Source of the DNA: Seminavis robusta
Taxonomy: Eukaryota > Bacillariophyta > Bacillariophyceae > Naviculales > Naviculaceae
Length of the DNA: 45,443 nt
NCBI GenBank assembly: GCA_903772945.1
Contig: CAICTM010000855.1
Span: 1-45,443, forward strand
Direction of reading: 5' to 3'
Numbering within the stretch: the stretch's first letter is position 1; each line of letters begins with the position of its first letter. The notes below the pieces were generated by a model, which had not been told where the DNA came from, ran no database searches, and worked only from the letters and a program-made list of their open reading frames with translations. The position numbers and the translations under genes are program-made. Shown here in pieces: positions 1 through 9,649 of the stretch.

Positions 1-878
1 TGGCCAGATCGTGCCCGTGCCAAAGGGCTTCTGGCCAGCCCAAACGATTGACCCATCCAAGACAGGAGTTTGGTGTCATGCCGTTGTCCTCTATCAGCAG
101 AATAAGCGAGGCGGTCCTGCTACTGCTGTGACAATCCCAACCACAAGTTGTCCGGATGCAAAGTCCGAGAACAAGATCCCCAAGCCGAGTGGGCGTTAAC
201 AAGTTCCAAGTCTGAAGAAGCAAGTTCTTCCAACAGTACCATTCAGTTTCGTGAAGCTTCACGGCCTCAGGTTCCACAGACCCGTGACCGCAGCCACAGC
301 TTCCCAGCAACAGTCTTGCGATGAGCCCCGATGCTCAATCGCACAGGAGTGAGTTCCGGCTCAAGTTTCAGTCCAATTCAACCAGGATCGATTCCACCAA
401 ACTCCAAGCACACCAACGCGCAAGCCCAGCAATTCAGCATTCCCATCGTCCGCGTCCGCCGCTGGCTCGACAATTCCAGGCGTTGCCACTCCATAAAGCA
501 ACGAGTTCCAGTTCCGTCCGCAGATCACCAAGTAGGGATTCCAGTTTCCCGTTCCGAATGAAGCGGCAGCCTTAGCCCAAGTTACCACAGTACCCAGGCG
601 CAGAAATAGTACCGTTTGCACAGGAGTGGACTGCAGGTTAAGATGACAGGTTTGAACAAGTGTTACCTGGATCAGTTGCACTCGATCAATTCAGTGGCTA
701 ATATGGCCGTCGGTAAGAATTGAACGTGCAGCCAGACAGCCGATCATATGCAGACAAATGTGGGCAAGCCCGAATGGACCGAGAGATGGATGCACCCTGG
801 GAGTATCATACAGAACCCAGGAGGCGTGGCTAATATTAATGCCCTTGTATTCTTTCGGATGAGTGCAGAGCAAAGCAG

Positions 879-2049
879 ATGGCTCGAAGAGTTTGGATGG
901 ACACCGCATACGATGATGCCATGTACCACTCCGTGGAGACGGTTCCTTTGTCCGTTTGGAGGACCAAACTCGGTCTGTATGGTACCGACATCGATGACAT
1001 CGAGAAGCAAATCATGAACTCCTACGAGAAGCAGAACTCACCAGCCGTTCTTAATCAGATGGTCCAGACCGTCGAAGGAAATATAGAAGGCTTCACCAAG
1101 AAGCAAGTGAGAGGAGCTTTCCAAGCAAGAGAGCTCTATGCGAATCTCCAACGTCCGCCTTTAGAAGACTTTAAGAATATGATCCGAGCCGGGCAGATCC
1201 GCGATTGCCCCGTGATGTTGGAGATATCAATAATGCCGAGCTGATCTTTGGCAAGGACATGGCCAAGATCAAAGGTTCCACTACCCGGAAGCGTCCACCA
1301 CCAGCTACCGAGAGTGTACATGCAGTCCCTGAAGAGTTGGTGTCCCATCACCGAAATGGTACCAGGTGCCATGGATGTCGTCAATATTTGTGGCTCAACT
1401 TTCTCTCCTTTATCGATTAAAGTTCGATACAGGCAGATCGTCCATTTGAAAGATTGACCACGGACACTATTATCAGGCCCTGGATCAGATTATGGACACG
1501 TACAACGGAAAAATTCTACATCGGACTATCCAGTGTGACAATGCGTTCAAGCCGTTGATGGACCCGATCAAAACGATATGGGTGTGAAACTCGACCATCC
1601 GCAGCACAGGTGCACGCTCCGTCGCAGAGCGAAACAACAGGACAATCGAAGACCCTTTCCGAGCAGGTTTCCACGCAGTCCCTTTTCAAGTGATGCCGAA
1701 AATTATGGTGGAGCATCTTGTCTACGATTGCAATGAAAAATTGAATCTCTTCCAGCAGCCGAGGAATTCCCGTGTTTACCCTCCAGGCAGATTTTGACTG
1801 GTAAGACCACAGCTACAATGATGTCAAGTATACGTTTGGCAGTTTCTGCATGGGTCATCACGAATCCCCTGCAGCCCGCAAGAACAGTGCCGAGCCCCGT
1901 GGGTTGGAATGCATCATCTGCGTCCAATCCTGGACAACAGCAAGGGTGGCCATTATTTGTTGGACTTGCACACCTGGAAGGTGAAAGACACGCCAGTAGT
2001 TGACATTCTCCCGATGCCCAAGATTGTGATTGAGCGTGTGGAAAGAAGG
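879..2049 (+). pseudogene. Copia pre-integrase and integrase relic
   Basis: An open stretch at 879-1244 reads as the region just upstream of a copia integrase, including a piece around KKQVRGAFQARELYANLQRP (about 1098-1157). The integrase core then continues in pieces: a stretch near 1366-1457, one near 1500-1590, and one near 1617-1740 containing AERNNRTIED and MPKIMVEHLVYDCNEKLN, which fits the C-terminal half of the catalytic core. A last piece at 1938-2049 (GHYLLDLHTWKVKDTPVVDILPMPK) fits the end of the integrase domain. Frame changes between pieces show loss of function. Confidence 0.8.
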
Positions 2050-2550
2050 CCTACAGTGAGGGCATGAAGCCGCTACAGACCCACAACCGAAGAAGTGGAG
2101 TTTTTGCCTGTCGTTTGCCGGCAGGAGTGGCGGAAATCAAGGAAGCGAAAGTTACATGCACATTTTTCCATTGATGAAGAAAGGACGATGCAGAACCAAT
2201 CGCGCCAGTTCCAGATTGGTTTGACAACACTGTCGATAGCGACGATGAAGATGATGATCGGTCCCAGGTTTGGTGCCGAGACCACAATATGATAGCAGCG
2301 ATGAAGAGGACAGTGACGACGAAGAGACGAAGGTGACATTGTGATCGAAAGGTTAACAAGAGAAGTTCCAGGCAATCCGACAGAGCAAGCAAGCAATCGA
2401 CCAACATTGTGGACCCAATGGATGGACCTTTGAAGGCCCAGCCAAAGAAGCAAGTTGACAAGAGTGGAATCCGCAGGTCTGCCAGGATCGCAGCCAAGCA
2501 AGGAACCGCAAAGGGAGTCACTTTCGCACAGGAGTGACCAAGACTGAAGA

Positions 2551-3540
2551 TCAGGAATCGAAGAAGAAGCCGCTTCTGTATGAGACGACGGCGGCAAAGA
2601 CGATGCACAGTTCATCCATGAGAATCAACCACGGTAGGATCAAAGATGACTCCGTGAAGGAGCAAGTCATGCGCAGCAGCACTTGTTGCCCAAGGGATTG
2701 AAGATCTGGGTGACAGAGCCAAGGCCGCAGCACGAAAAGAGATGGATCAGCTGCACAGCGTGTGGCATTCGCTCCAGTTAGGCCAGAGGACTGTAAAGAA
2801 TCGGAGCTCAAGAAGTCTCAAGTGACACTCATGTTCTGTACGGAAAAGCGAGACGGAACCATCAGGCCAGATCCGTTTTCAATGGAAAGCCAACGAGAGT
2901 ATACCAGGACAAGGATGAAACACGAGTCCGACAGTTTCGCTTAAGGTCTAATGTTGTCATGTGCGTCGATGCCAGTGAGGCCGCGACGTGATGACTTTGG
3001 ATGTACCCAATGCTTTTATTCAGACAGCATTGCCGCAACCCAAGGATGGTGGTGATAGGGTGATCATGAAAATTGAAGGCATTCTTGCAGAATTGCTTGT
3101 GGAATCGACCCAGACACTTACAAGCCATTCCTGTCTATGAGAAGGGGAGACCTATCTCTACGTTGTGGTACTGAAGGCACTTTATGGAATGCTCATTGCG
3201 AGTCTTACTTGGTACAAGGCATTCCGCAGGATTTGGAGTCTAGTTGGTTGATTCAACCCCTACAATCCTTGTGTTGCCAAATGATGGTCAATGGCAAGCA
3301 ACAGACTATCCGTTTCCATGTCGACGATTCTCATGTCAGTCATATGATGGCCAAGGTGAATGATGATTTCCTGGCCTGGTGCACAGAGAAGTATGGTACC
3401 TACGTGCTGTCAAAAGCAACCAGAGGAACCAAGACGACTATCTAGGGATGACGATTGATTTTTCTGGCCGGCAAAGTCAAGATCGATATGAATGACTATT
3501 TGACCAAGGTGTCGAAGAGTTCCCTGTAAATTTTGATCAT
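2551..3540 (+). pseudogene. Copia reverse transcriptase relic
   Basis: Pieces of the RVT_2 family appear in order: a fingers region near 2790-2900 (LMFCTEKRDGTIR), the catalytic-palm region near 2990-3030 reading D.RDVMTLDVPNAFIQTALP across a frame break, LYVVVLKALYGMLIASLTWYK near 3155-3215, NGKQQTIRFHVDD near 3290-3330 (the second active-site region, with the normal aspartate pair), and a thumb piece near 3345-3430. Stops and frame changes separate them. Family assignment is firm; inactivity is evident from the breaks. Confidence 0.88.
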
Positions 3541-3689
3541 GTTCGTACTGTTTCGAGTGCAGCCCCAGCTGATTTGTTTTCTGTGGGTGACGGTGACAAC
3601 TGGACCTGATACGAAGGATACTTCCACACGAACACAGCCAAGCTACTCTTTTCCTGTAAGCGTGCACGTCCAGATATGCAGACATTGAC

Positions 3690-4290
3690 TACCGTCCTTT
3701 GTACTCGAGTGAAACAGCCGAACCAGAACGATTGGGAAAACTTCTCCAAGGCCTCAAGTTTATTCAACAGACTTTGAAAGACAAGCTCATCCTCCATTCT
3801 GACGACGTTCGTATTATCGATGGTGGGTTGACGCGAGTTTGCTGTTCATCCCGACTATCGATCCCATACTGGAGGAGTGCTCAGTTTCGGCCGCGGTGCA
3901 CCCATTGCTGTTCTAGCAAGACGAAGCTCAACGCTCGCAGCAGTACGACGCCGAACTCATTGGAGGCCGACGATGTTATGAGTCCTTTTTTGTGGACCAA
4001 GTTATTTCTGGAGGCTCAAGTGTTGATGTTCAGGAGAAAATCCTTTATCAAGACAACAAGAGTGCTATCATTCTCGCTGAGAATGGTAAGAGCAGCGCCG
4101 GTAAGCGTACTCGTGCTCTTAATGTGCTTTTCTTCTTTATTCACACCAAGTGAAGCAGGGAAATGTACGAGTGGTGTATTGTCCCACACAGGACATGCAC
4201 GGGGACTTTCTCCGAAGCCCCTTCAAGGTGCCTATTCCATGCGCATCGCGCTTTTATTATGGGGCATCCTCCCATTTAGTTTAGTTTTAA
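3690..4290 (+). pseudogene. Copia RNase H domain relic and polyprotein end
   Basis: A piece at 3699-3830 (ETAEPERLGKLLQGLKFIQQTLKD) matches the linker before copia RNase H. It is followed in other frames by FAVHPDYRSHTGGVLSFGRGA (about 3838-3900), the HTGG core typical of copia RNase H, and by HQVKQGNVRVVYCPTQDMHGD (about 4145-4207), the usual ending of diatom copia polyproteins. At least three frames are needed to read the domain, so it is non-functional. Confidence 0.82.
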
Positions 4291-4327
4291 TCGTTCCGTG
4301 GATCCATTAGGGACCACGGCAGGAGTG

Positions 4328-4828
4328 TGTTGGCCGGTCTAGATATTTAGCGGACCGGATAAGAAAAAGACCGCACCACCGTAGGAATTTAAGGAAACTG
4401 GCATTCTCAGATCCAGACTTCAAAGCGACCAGCCAGAAAGATCATCACTTTTTCTTCACAGCTCGCCCAAATCAACAAATTAACCTTGATATTACTAGTA
4501 GCTGCAGTGTTATTAGACCCAACAGTAGCTTAGAAGCAGATACCTCTAGTGCTTAGCTAGTGCTTAGCTTGTGCTTAGCTAGCTAGAAGTAGATCCCCCC
4601 TAGCTAGAAGTAGATTCCCATAGCAAGCTAGAAGCAGATACCCCTAGCTAGCTAGAATCCTAGTTATATAGCGTTCGCTGGCTTTAGAGTTTTTCCTGGT
4701 AGAAGCAAATCCCCCTAGTAGGGTGCATGTAAATAGCTTTAGCTGATTTTTAAAAGCACCATCCTAGCTAGGATACCTATTTAGTTTTGCTGACTTGTTT
4801 GTATTCTAACCCTACCCTTATACCTGCA
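4328..4828 (+). repeat. Probable 3' LTR of the copia element
   Basis: The segment starts TGTTGG directly after the purine-rich ACGGCAGGAGTG, which is where a polypurine tract and 3' LTR start are expected after the RNase H end. A 6-bp inverted repeat (CCGGTC ... GACCGG) lies just inside. A CA dinucleotide at 4827-4828, after CCCTTATACCTG, is a plausible right end. With no 5' LTR in the window the pair cannot be compared, so the boundary is an inference. Confidence 0.45.
4540..4670. repeat. AGCTAG/GAAGTAGAT short tandem repeats
   Basis: Within the LTR-like segment the words TAGCTAG, GTGCTTAGCT and CTAGAAG(T/C)AGAT(C/A)CCC recur four to six times with small changes. Nothing coding is visible. 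It looks like locally slipped low-complexity sequence. Confidence 0.6.
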
Positions 4829-5181
4829 GGGACCACCGTAGCAGGAAATTTCTGGATAAGACCGCGACCAAGGCGATTTTCTAAGTTCGCGCTATTTCCA
4901 AGATCAAGTCACGAGAAACGGTCCCCACCCGTTCCTCCCGGAAATATGTAAATAATTGAAACGTCCCCACCTCCAGTCGTTATCCGGTAGTTTAGAAATT
5001 CTGATTCCACTCCCCAGCATGACGCGAATCAAAAAAATCCAGATCTTTGCCTCCCGCATAGCCTACCACCTCCGGTGTGCCATGCATGCTTCGCATGAAT
5101 CCTGAAGTCAAACCTCCATCCAAAAGCTCATTATTTCCGAGCCCAAGAGACCGCCGAAAGCCCAACACCCCGTCGACCACC

Positions 5182-7167
5182 ATGGTGCTTACACCGTTGG
5201 ATTCGATCGATGTTAACTACTACGCATCCTCATCGAAATCCAACCAAGCGAAACACAATAGTACCGCCGCCTTAATCCAAACGTATCTCGACTCCCTCCA
5301 GGACAAGCTAAAGCTACCTCGAATCCAATACACCGACCTAGAAGAAACCGGAGGAGTCTCCTCGAATGAAAATGAGGACGTAACACGATGGTGGTTTGCG
5401 TTCTGGGACGGCCAACCCGCCTTCTGGTTCAGCCTCAAGAAAACCACAGGAGAAGACTACGCACTGGGAACTTTGGAAAGATACATGCCGGCGATCAAGA
5501 ACCAGTTGATGAAAAAACTCATTCTGTCCCGATTCAATAAAGTCATCGAAGCCACCTACGCCTCAGCATTAAAAAAGATGAAGACAATGATCACCGACCG
5601 CAAGAAGATGTCACCCCTTCCCCCGAAGAAGAAAGTCTACACTGCTTCAGACATAGCATTCATCCTCCAACGGTGCCTCTGGTTCAACATGAAATCCTAC
5701 ATTGACTTCTACCTCTTCCAGACAGCTCTACTCAGACTTTGCAGCAGAGGAGCTGAGACATCAAGAATCGACGTACGAAGCCTATCCGTGAGAGAACTTC
5801 GTGAAGGATCCGTGAACCACGTCCTACAATGCTTCCTAGTTCGTGACAAACTAGGTGTTGACGATCACGACCCGTTGATTCCGAACAAACATGAACTCTT
5901 CGGAGACCCCGTTGTCGCGATAGGCCTTTCCCTATTCCTCCAAGGTGCTGACAGCACCCTCATGCCTTCCATCTCCGCCAAAGGACCAGCTGTCTCCAAT
6001 TTCTATACAGGGATGTTAGAATCCATCTGGAAGAGATACCCGCCCATGGACAAGAATTCCGTCAGAAAAGGCACATCACATTTCGGGAAGCGCACGGCTC
6101 AACACCTACTCGACGGTCTCAAACTCCATGAAGCAGCCCAACTATTCGGTGGTTGGAAAGTCCTAGGCAAAGGAACGGCACGGGCGAGCTATTTTTCGAA
6201 TCCGTTCCCTTACCTCTTAGATGGAGCAAAGGCACTTGCAGGATGGTCAAAGATCAGTCATGGCGACTATCAACCCGTCATCATCCCACGGATCCCAACA
6301 GACATTGGCGACAAGATCTGTTCAGTGTTCTTCGGACATATCCCAGAAGAAATGCTCTCAACCCAAGCAAAACGGATGATACTAGTATGCGTGTTATCCA
6401 AATGGGATCAACTGCTGGATCAAATTCGTGCGGAACCTAATGGATTATTCGAAGATCCAGGTAGCCACATCATCGTATCCACCCTCGTTGAACGCCTCTC
6501 TAAAGAAGGCATCGAACTTTCACAATTTGATGATTTTAAATCGGAATGTCACAAGCTATTCGATAAAACCAACGATGTCACAACAACGATCACTGTACCA
6601 CAACCCTCAACTCCCGCGATCACTTTGACTCCCGCGGTGGAAACCCCAACTCCCGCGAAGCCACTCCCGGAATACTCCCAATCCCTATTCGAATCCCAGT
6701 TGAAAATTTACCCGCTACCAGCACTTCTCGATCAAGTCGGAAGGACCAATCCAGCCGCCTCCTTCATCAATTTTTTTGCGTTGAACTTCATGGAATCGAA
6801 GAGAAATTTCTTTGAGAAACACTCCGGTGATAAAAGACTCCTTGAGAAATACCGTTGCAGGTACAACAAAATCAAGTTCGCTGTCAGGATAATGGTCCGG
6901 TTCTCTGATAGATACCCAGGGACGAAAACCCCAACATTGCAAGAAGCTAAAGCAGTATTGCAACGAATCAAGACCGTGCTGTTGTTGGGGAAAGTGAAGA
7001 CAAGGCACAAGACCTTTAACGCCGCCACACCACTCAGTTTCACAATGATCCGAGACCATGAGAAATTTTTGACGGATAAGACAAAGCCCTGGTATCGCCC
7101 GCTTCCACCCGACACACCATTCACCTTCATTTCGGAAGTATACAAATCGGGTAATTTAATCATCTAA
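5182..7167 (+). CDS. Crypton/Ndc10-like tyrosine recombinase
   Basis: This intact 661-aa ORF reads as a tyrosine recombinase of the Crypton / Ndc10-GCR1 type. Box I is visible as SRGAETSRIDVRSL (Arg about 189). A GDPVVAIGLSLFL segment fits the 'CPVxALxxYLF' element of Ndc10-like proteins. Box II is SHFGKRTAQ (His 300, Lys 303, Arg 304), then GGW (Trp 325), Arg 334 and the candidate nucleophile Tyr 337 in ASYF, followed by ALAGW. A Pro/Thr linker (about 471-500) separates a basic C-terminal domain that may bind DNA. I chose ATG 5182 for its ACCATGG context; in-frame ATGs at 5086 and 5095 would add up to 32 residues. Such enzymes integrate circular DNA by strand exchange. It differs from the neighbouring copia relic in being undamaged, so it is recent or selected. 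The exact Crypton subfamily is uncertain. Confidence 0.72.
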   Translation: MVLTPLDSIDVNYYASSSKSNQAKHNSTAALIQTYLDSLQDKLKLPRIQYTDLEETGGVSSNENEDVTRWWFAFWDGQPAFWFSLKKTTGEDYALGTLERYMPAIKNQLMKKLILSRFNKVIEATYASALKKMKTMITDRKKMSPLPPKKKVYTASDIAFILQRCLWFNMKSYIDFYLFQTALLRLCSRGAETSRIDVRSLSVRELREGSVNHVLQCFLVRDKLGVDDHDPLIPNKHELFGDPVVAIGLSLFLQGADSTLMPSISAKGPAVSNFYTGMLESIWKRYPPMDKNSVRKGTSHFGKRTAQHLLDGLKLHEAAQLFGGWKVLGKGTARASYFSNPFPYLLDGAKALAGWSKISHGDYQPVIIPRIPTDIGDKICSVFFGHIPEEMLSTQAKRMILVCVLSKWDQLLDQIRAEPNGLFEDPGSHIIVSTLVERLSKEGIELSQFDDFKSECHKLFDKTNDVTTTITVPQPSTPAITLTPAVETPTPAKPLPEYSQSLFESQLKIYPLPALLDQVGRTNPAASFINFFALNFMESKRNFFEKHSGDKRLLEKYRCRYNKIKFAVRIMVRFSDRYPGTKTPTLQEAKAVLQRIKTVLLLGKVKTRHKTFNAATPLSFTMIRDHEKFLTDKTKPWYRPLPPDTPFTFISEVYKSGNLII

Positions 7168-7169
7168 CT

Positions 7170-7457
7170 TCATCGAAGCCTACCACAAGATCTACCCGGT
7201 TTAAGTAAGCGCGCGCAGCCAATTAGATCGTCTACGCAGTTCCCGTCACACGCGAGCAACCTCCACTCCCCTTCATCGTAGAATCTGTCAAACACGTAAT
7301 CCAATCCACTCTGGCCATAGAATGTTGCGATAAAACTGCATTTACCCACTCGCTTGCACGTCAGATCCGCCCAGTATGAATTGGACATTTCTTTCATTAA
7401 CCTGATGAAAGGTCGAACCGCGTCACGGTCAAGTATTATTCTATATTTCACCACCAT
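7170..7457 (-). CDS. Small orphan ORF, function unknown
   Basis: A 95-aa frame begins at the ATG at 7457 and ends 2 nt beyond the stop of the convergent recombinase gene. It encodes a mixed acidic/basic protein with several Cys (CKRVGKC, CDGNC) and an aromatic-rich middle (YWADL, FYGQSGLDYVFDRFYDEGEWRLL). I do not recognise a family. The tight tail-to-tail packing with the recombinase resembles the compact order of the other small ORFs to the right. It could be a chance ORF, but the composition looks protein-like. Confidence 0.4.
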   Translation of the reverse strand: MVVKYRIILDRDAVRPFIRLMKEMSNSYWADLTCKRVGKCSFIATFYGQSGLDYVFDRFYDEGEWRLLACDGNCVDDLIGCARLLKPGRSCGRLR

Positions 7458-7585
7458 TCCCAACCATAAAAATGAGACACATCCACACCCGCCGCCCGTC
7501 GGCCATCAAATCAAGTCCCAAATGCTCACAAGCCGGCAGAGCTACAGAGATAGTATCCCACAACACGGATGTAATATATAAGGGG

Positions 7586-7620
7586 CCGAGGTGAGAAAAT
7601 CCATTATTACCTCACCTCGG
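7586..7620. other. 10-bp inverted repeat with 15-nt loop
   Basis: CCGAGGTGAG and CTCACCTCGG are perfect complements separated by an A/T-rich loop, directly after TAATATATAAGGGG. It could be a transcription end hairpin, an element terminus or a protein site. It lies between the 7170-7457 minus ORF and a gene-free stretch. Confidence 0.7.
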
Positions 7621-7987
7621 ACCCATGGCCCCCCTACTCTTTTACTGTACGAAACAGCTGATGGGCCAAACCTTAATTGAAGATTCCCCCTACGTCATCT
7701 CAGGGAAGCTTTTATTTAAGGGTTGTGACCCTCTTTAAGTCTTTTATTATCCCCTTAAGTCTTTAGTTTCCCCTCAACAACCTAAGCCCACTACGGCACT
7801 TGAGTAGCACCAACCTAGCAACGCAGCTCCCCCTCCGAGCCCCTGTGGCGATTGAACATAACAACCTAGTAGGGACATGGGCGATTCCAAACTCAGCCTC
7901 GCGGCGATTGAGCGTCCCTGTCTCTCTTCCCCCCCCCTTATACAGGTAAGTATAACTATATTCCTTGTAGCCCTTGTACCCTTGTAG
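7621..7987. other. Gene-free stretch, LTR-like composition
   Basis: No open frame of note. It contains a near-direct repeat TTAAGTCTTT(T)A at about 7734 and 7756, the words GCGATTGA(A/G)C repeated near 7849 and 7903, a C-rich run, and a consensus splice donor CAG/GTAAGT at 7941-7951. The texture (promoter-like words, C-run, donor) could be the leader of an element or gene, but no partner repeat was found. Confidence 0.35.
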
Positions 7988-8148
7988 CTACCTACGAAGA
8001 CGACTACCTAGGAGAAGAAGACGACGATGGCCGTATCGGAAACGGGTGCCCCGTCTGTCGCTCGGATGATGAAGTAGCTCAGGTCTATCAAGCCGTGGTG
8101 TACCACCGTGGAACCCAGGACGACCCCGTGGTCATCGACGAGGACTAA
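7988..8148 (+). CDS. Possible short terminal exon with CPVC motif
   Basis: An open frame without an ATG runs from 7990 to the TAA at 8146-8148, coding 52 residues rich in Asp/Glu with GNGCPVCRSDDEVAQVYQ in the middle and an acidic end. An AG at 7986-7987 and the donor at 7946 would make a 42-nt intron, short even for a diatom. No upstream exon with an ATG could be fixed. It may be a real terminal exon of a small acidic Cys protein or a remnant. No family recognised. Confidence 0.25.
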
Positions 8149-8379
8149 GGTAACCCTAAACCTATAGACCAACGCATACTCCCCTTACCAGTAACACACG
8201 TTAGTCTCGCTCGTGTGCAGTGCACGCGGTTAGCATCAACCCGTTCCAGCCCGCGCCGATACCGTGCTCCGATTTCTTGCACGCGCACTAATCGAATGCG
8301 GAACACCAAACCTCTGGGCATAAAAAAATCAACCTCAGACTCAACTCCAAGTCCAACCTGAAGGTGAAAAACCCCTACC

Positions 8380-8826
8380 ATGCCATGGAAATCAAGACCA
8401 CCGAAAGTTAGCCACTGGTCCTTTACCATCTCATTCCCTACACCGGCAACAATAGAAAAGCTTTCAAATCCCCCACCGGGTAAAATACTTTACATCGCCT
8501 TCACGGTTTTGCCGGACTCTTCCCTCCTCGGATACCTCAACACACCCCGATGCTATGCTTCGGGGATAAAACGCGTCTTAGACCCTGTATCCGCATCACC
8601 CGACAATGCGAAACGCACCTTAAGGACAATCCTAATGAATGACAACTATCAGCATTTCGGTGATCCAAGCACGCGAGATATAAGGTGGTTCATCCTAAAA
8701 CTTACAAAATCCTCCCAGGAGACCAAGGATCTAAAGAACGATGTAGACATCCTTTCATCGGTGCTTGCACACACCAAAACCCCCTCGATCCGCCATCACC
8801 TCAAAGCATTAATCTCGAAGCACTAA
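8380..8826 (+). CDS. Small orphan ORF (148 aa)
   Basis: ATG at 8380 in a CTACCATG context opens a 148-aa frame. The product is Pro/Ser-rich at its N-terminus, then mixed (GKILYIAFTVLPDSSLLGYLNTPR; SPDNAKRTLRTILMNDNYQHFGDPSTRDIRWFILKL) and basic at the end. Secondary structure looks alpha/beta, with no signal peptide or membrane span. It ends 70 nt from the end of the convergent 8899-9336 gene, with an A/T-rich run between that may serve as terminator for both. I do not recognise it. Confidence 0.5.
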   Translation: MPWKSRPPKVSHWSFTISFPTPATIEKLSNPPPGKILYIAFTVLPDSSLLGYLNTPRCYASGIKRVLDPVSASPDNAKRTLRTILMNDNYQHFGDPSTRDIRWFILKLTKSSQETKDLKNDVDILSSVLAHTKTPSIRHHLKALISKH

Positions 8827-8898
8827 TTGATTAGTCGCAACCCCAATTTAATTTTTTCTTTAATTTTTTTAATTTTTTTATACCGAATAAAACTTAAA

Positions 8899-9336
8899 CT
8901 ACGCATCGTCCAAATTGATCGAACTATCGGCATCGGAAGGGAAATCGATCGCATCATCGATCGTATCATCGATCGTATCACCATCGGCACCATCGGCACC
9001 GGCACCATCGGTACCATCGGCACCAGCACCGGCGTCATCGACATCGGCGTCATCGGCAACATCATCCATGTCGTGGTTAATAAACTTGAAAGGAAGCTCA
9101 GACAAAGCCGTCAAAGCCGTCATGAATTGCCCGCGTAGCAAGTGGTGGTCAAATTCGTTGACGTACTCTTCACAGACCTCATCATCTCCTGCAAACCACA
9201 TCACATACAAGAGCTCATCGCCAGTGAGATGGAACTCAATCTTCACCGCGGTGCTAAGATCCTTAGACATCACAGCGTTCAAAGGACGCTCAATGTCTTC
9301 ATGAATGCAGATTCCGCGGTAGTTAATACTAGCCAT
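8899..9336 (-). CDS. Small orphan with Asp-rich tail
   Basis: The first methionine that leaves room for a divergent promoter is at 9336 (MASINYRG), giving 145 aa. The N-terminal two thirds look globular (STAVKIEFHLTGDELLYVMWFAGDDEVCEEYVNEF). The last 55 residues are an Asp/Ala/Gly tract made of short repeats (DDAGAGADGTDGAGADGAD, then DTIDDTIDDAIDFP), so the protein is strongly acidic. The frame stays open upstream to 9936, but that part overlaps the oppositely coded 9650 gene and is probably a shadow. Acidic tails of this kind occur in DNA-mimic, histone-binding or transcription-activating proteins; no family is claimed. Confidence 0.5.
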   Translation of the reverse strand: MASINYRGICIHEDIERPLNAVMSKDLSTAVKIEFHLTGDELLYVMWFAGDDEVCEEYVNEFDHHLLRGQFMTALTALSELPFKFINHDMDDVADDADVDDAGAGADGTDGAGADGADGDTIDDTIDDAIDFPSDADSSINLDDA

Positions 9337-9649
9337 AGTTGATATTGAAATCTCTGTTTGCTGTCTGTTCGAGTTGTTGTCGACTTTGTCGAGTTGTGTC
9401 AGTTCGTCTAGAAAAAAACCGAAGTACATCCTATCCCACGCCGTTTCAGCGTGGTTTCTATCCCACGCCGTTTCAGCGTGGTTTCTATTCCAATCACGCA
9501 AGCGTGCGTGCCTACTCCACGTTAGAAAGTTTCGAGTTACCACGCTCCGTCCCAAGCCGTTACAATCCATCACGCTTTGCGCCACATGAGCAACAACCTC
9601 ACTTTCAGTTTCAGCCCTCTCTACAACAGAAGCAAGCTCCTTTTCCAAC
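9337..9649. promoter_or_regulatory. Divergent promoter region with CACGC sites
   Basis: This 313-nt spacer separates two genes transcribed away from each other. Besides the tandem hairpins at 9432-9505 it holds further CACG(C/T) half-sites near 9540, 9541-9546 and 9570. The clustering suggests one protein binds both promoters. No TATA box is certain. Confidence 0.45.
9432..9505. repeat. 27-bp tandem repeat of hairpin sites
   Basis: A 27-bp unit starting TATCCCACGC is present twice without change (9432-9458 and 9459-9485). Each unit holds CCACGC and GCGTGG separated by CGTTTCA, a perfect 6-bp stem with a 7-nt loop. A third related hairpin CACGC-AA-GCGTG follows at about 9494-9505. The arrangement looks like an operator or replication iteron set. 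Confidence 0.8.

Larger units (their letters stand above)
1..4828 (+). mobile_element. Degenerate Ty1/copia-like LTR retrotransposon (3' part)
   Basis: The order of recognisable fragments on the plus strand is that of a copia polyprotein: gag/pre-integrase, integrase, reverse transcriptase, RNase H, then a purine-rich stretch and a TGTTGG-starting LTR-like segment. No frame stays open over the whole length; the coding sense jumps between all three frames with many stops, so this is a dead copy. The element enters from the left edge, so its 5' LTR is not visible. Positions 1-878 give only short scrambled frames that fit decayed gag but cannot be assigned further. The fragments resemble the CoDi copia lineages of diatoms from memory of the family; a search would be needed to name the lineage. 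Confidence 0.85.

Noticed and set aside
2051..2615. Two overlapping minus-strand ORFs of 180-185 codons
   Set aside because: They lie antisense to the integrase/RT relics, overlap each other in different frames and show no domain; they are shadows.
5077..5085. GTG start for the recombinase
   Set aside because: Nuclear eukaryotic genes rarely use GTG; ATG 5182 has an excellent context.
9432..9485. CRISPR-like repeat
   Set aside because: The two 27-bp units abut without spacers, and the genome is eukaryotic.
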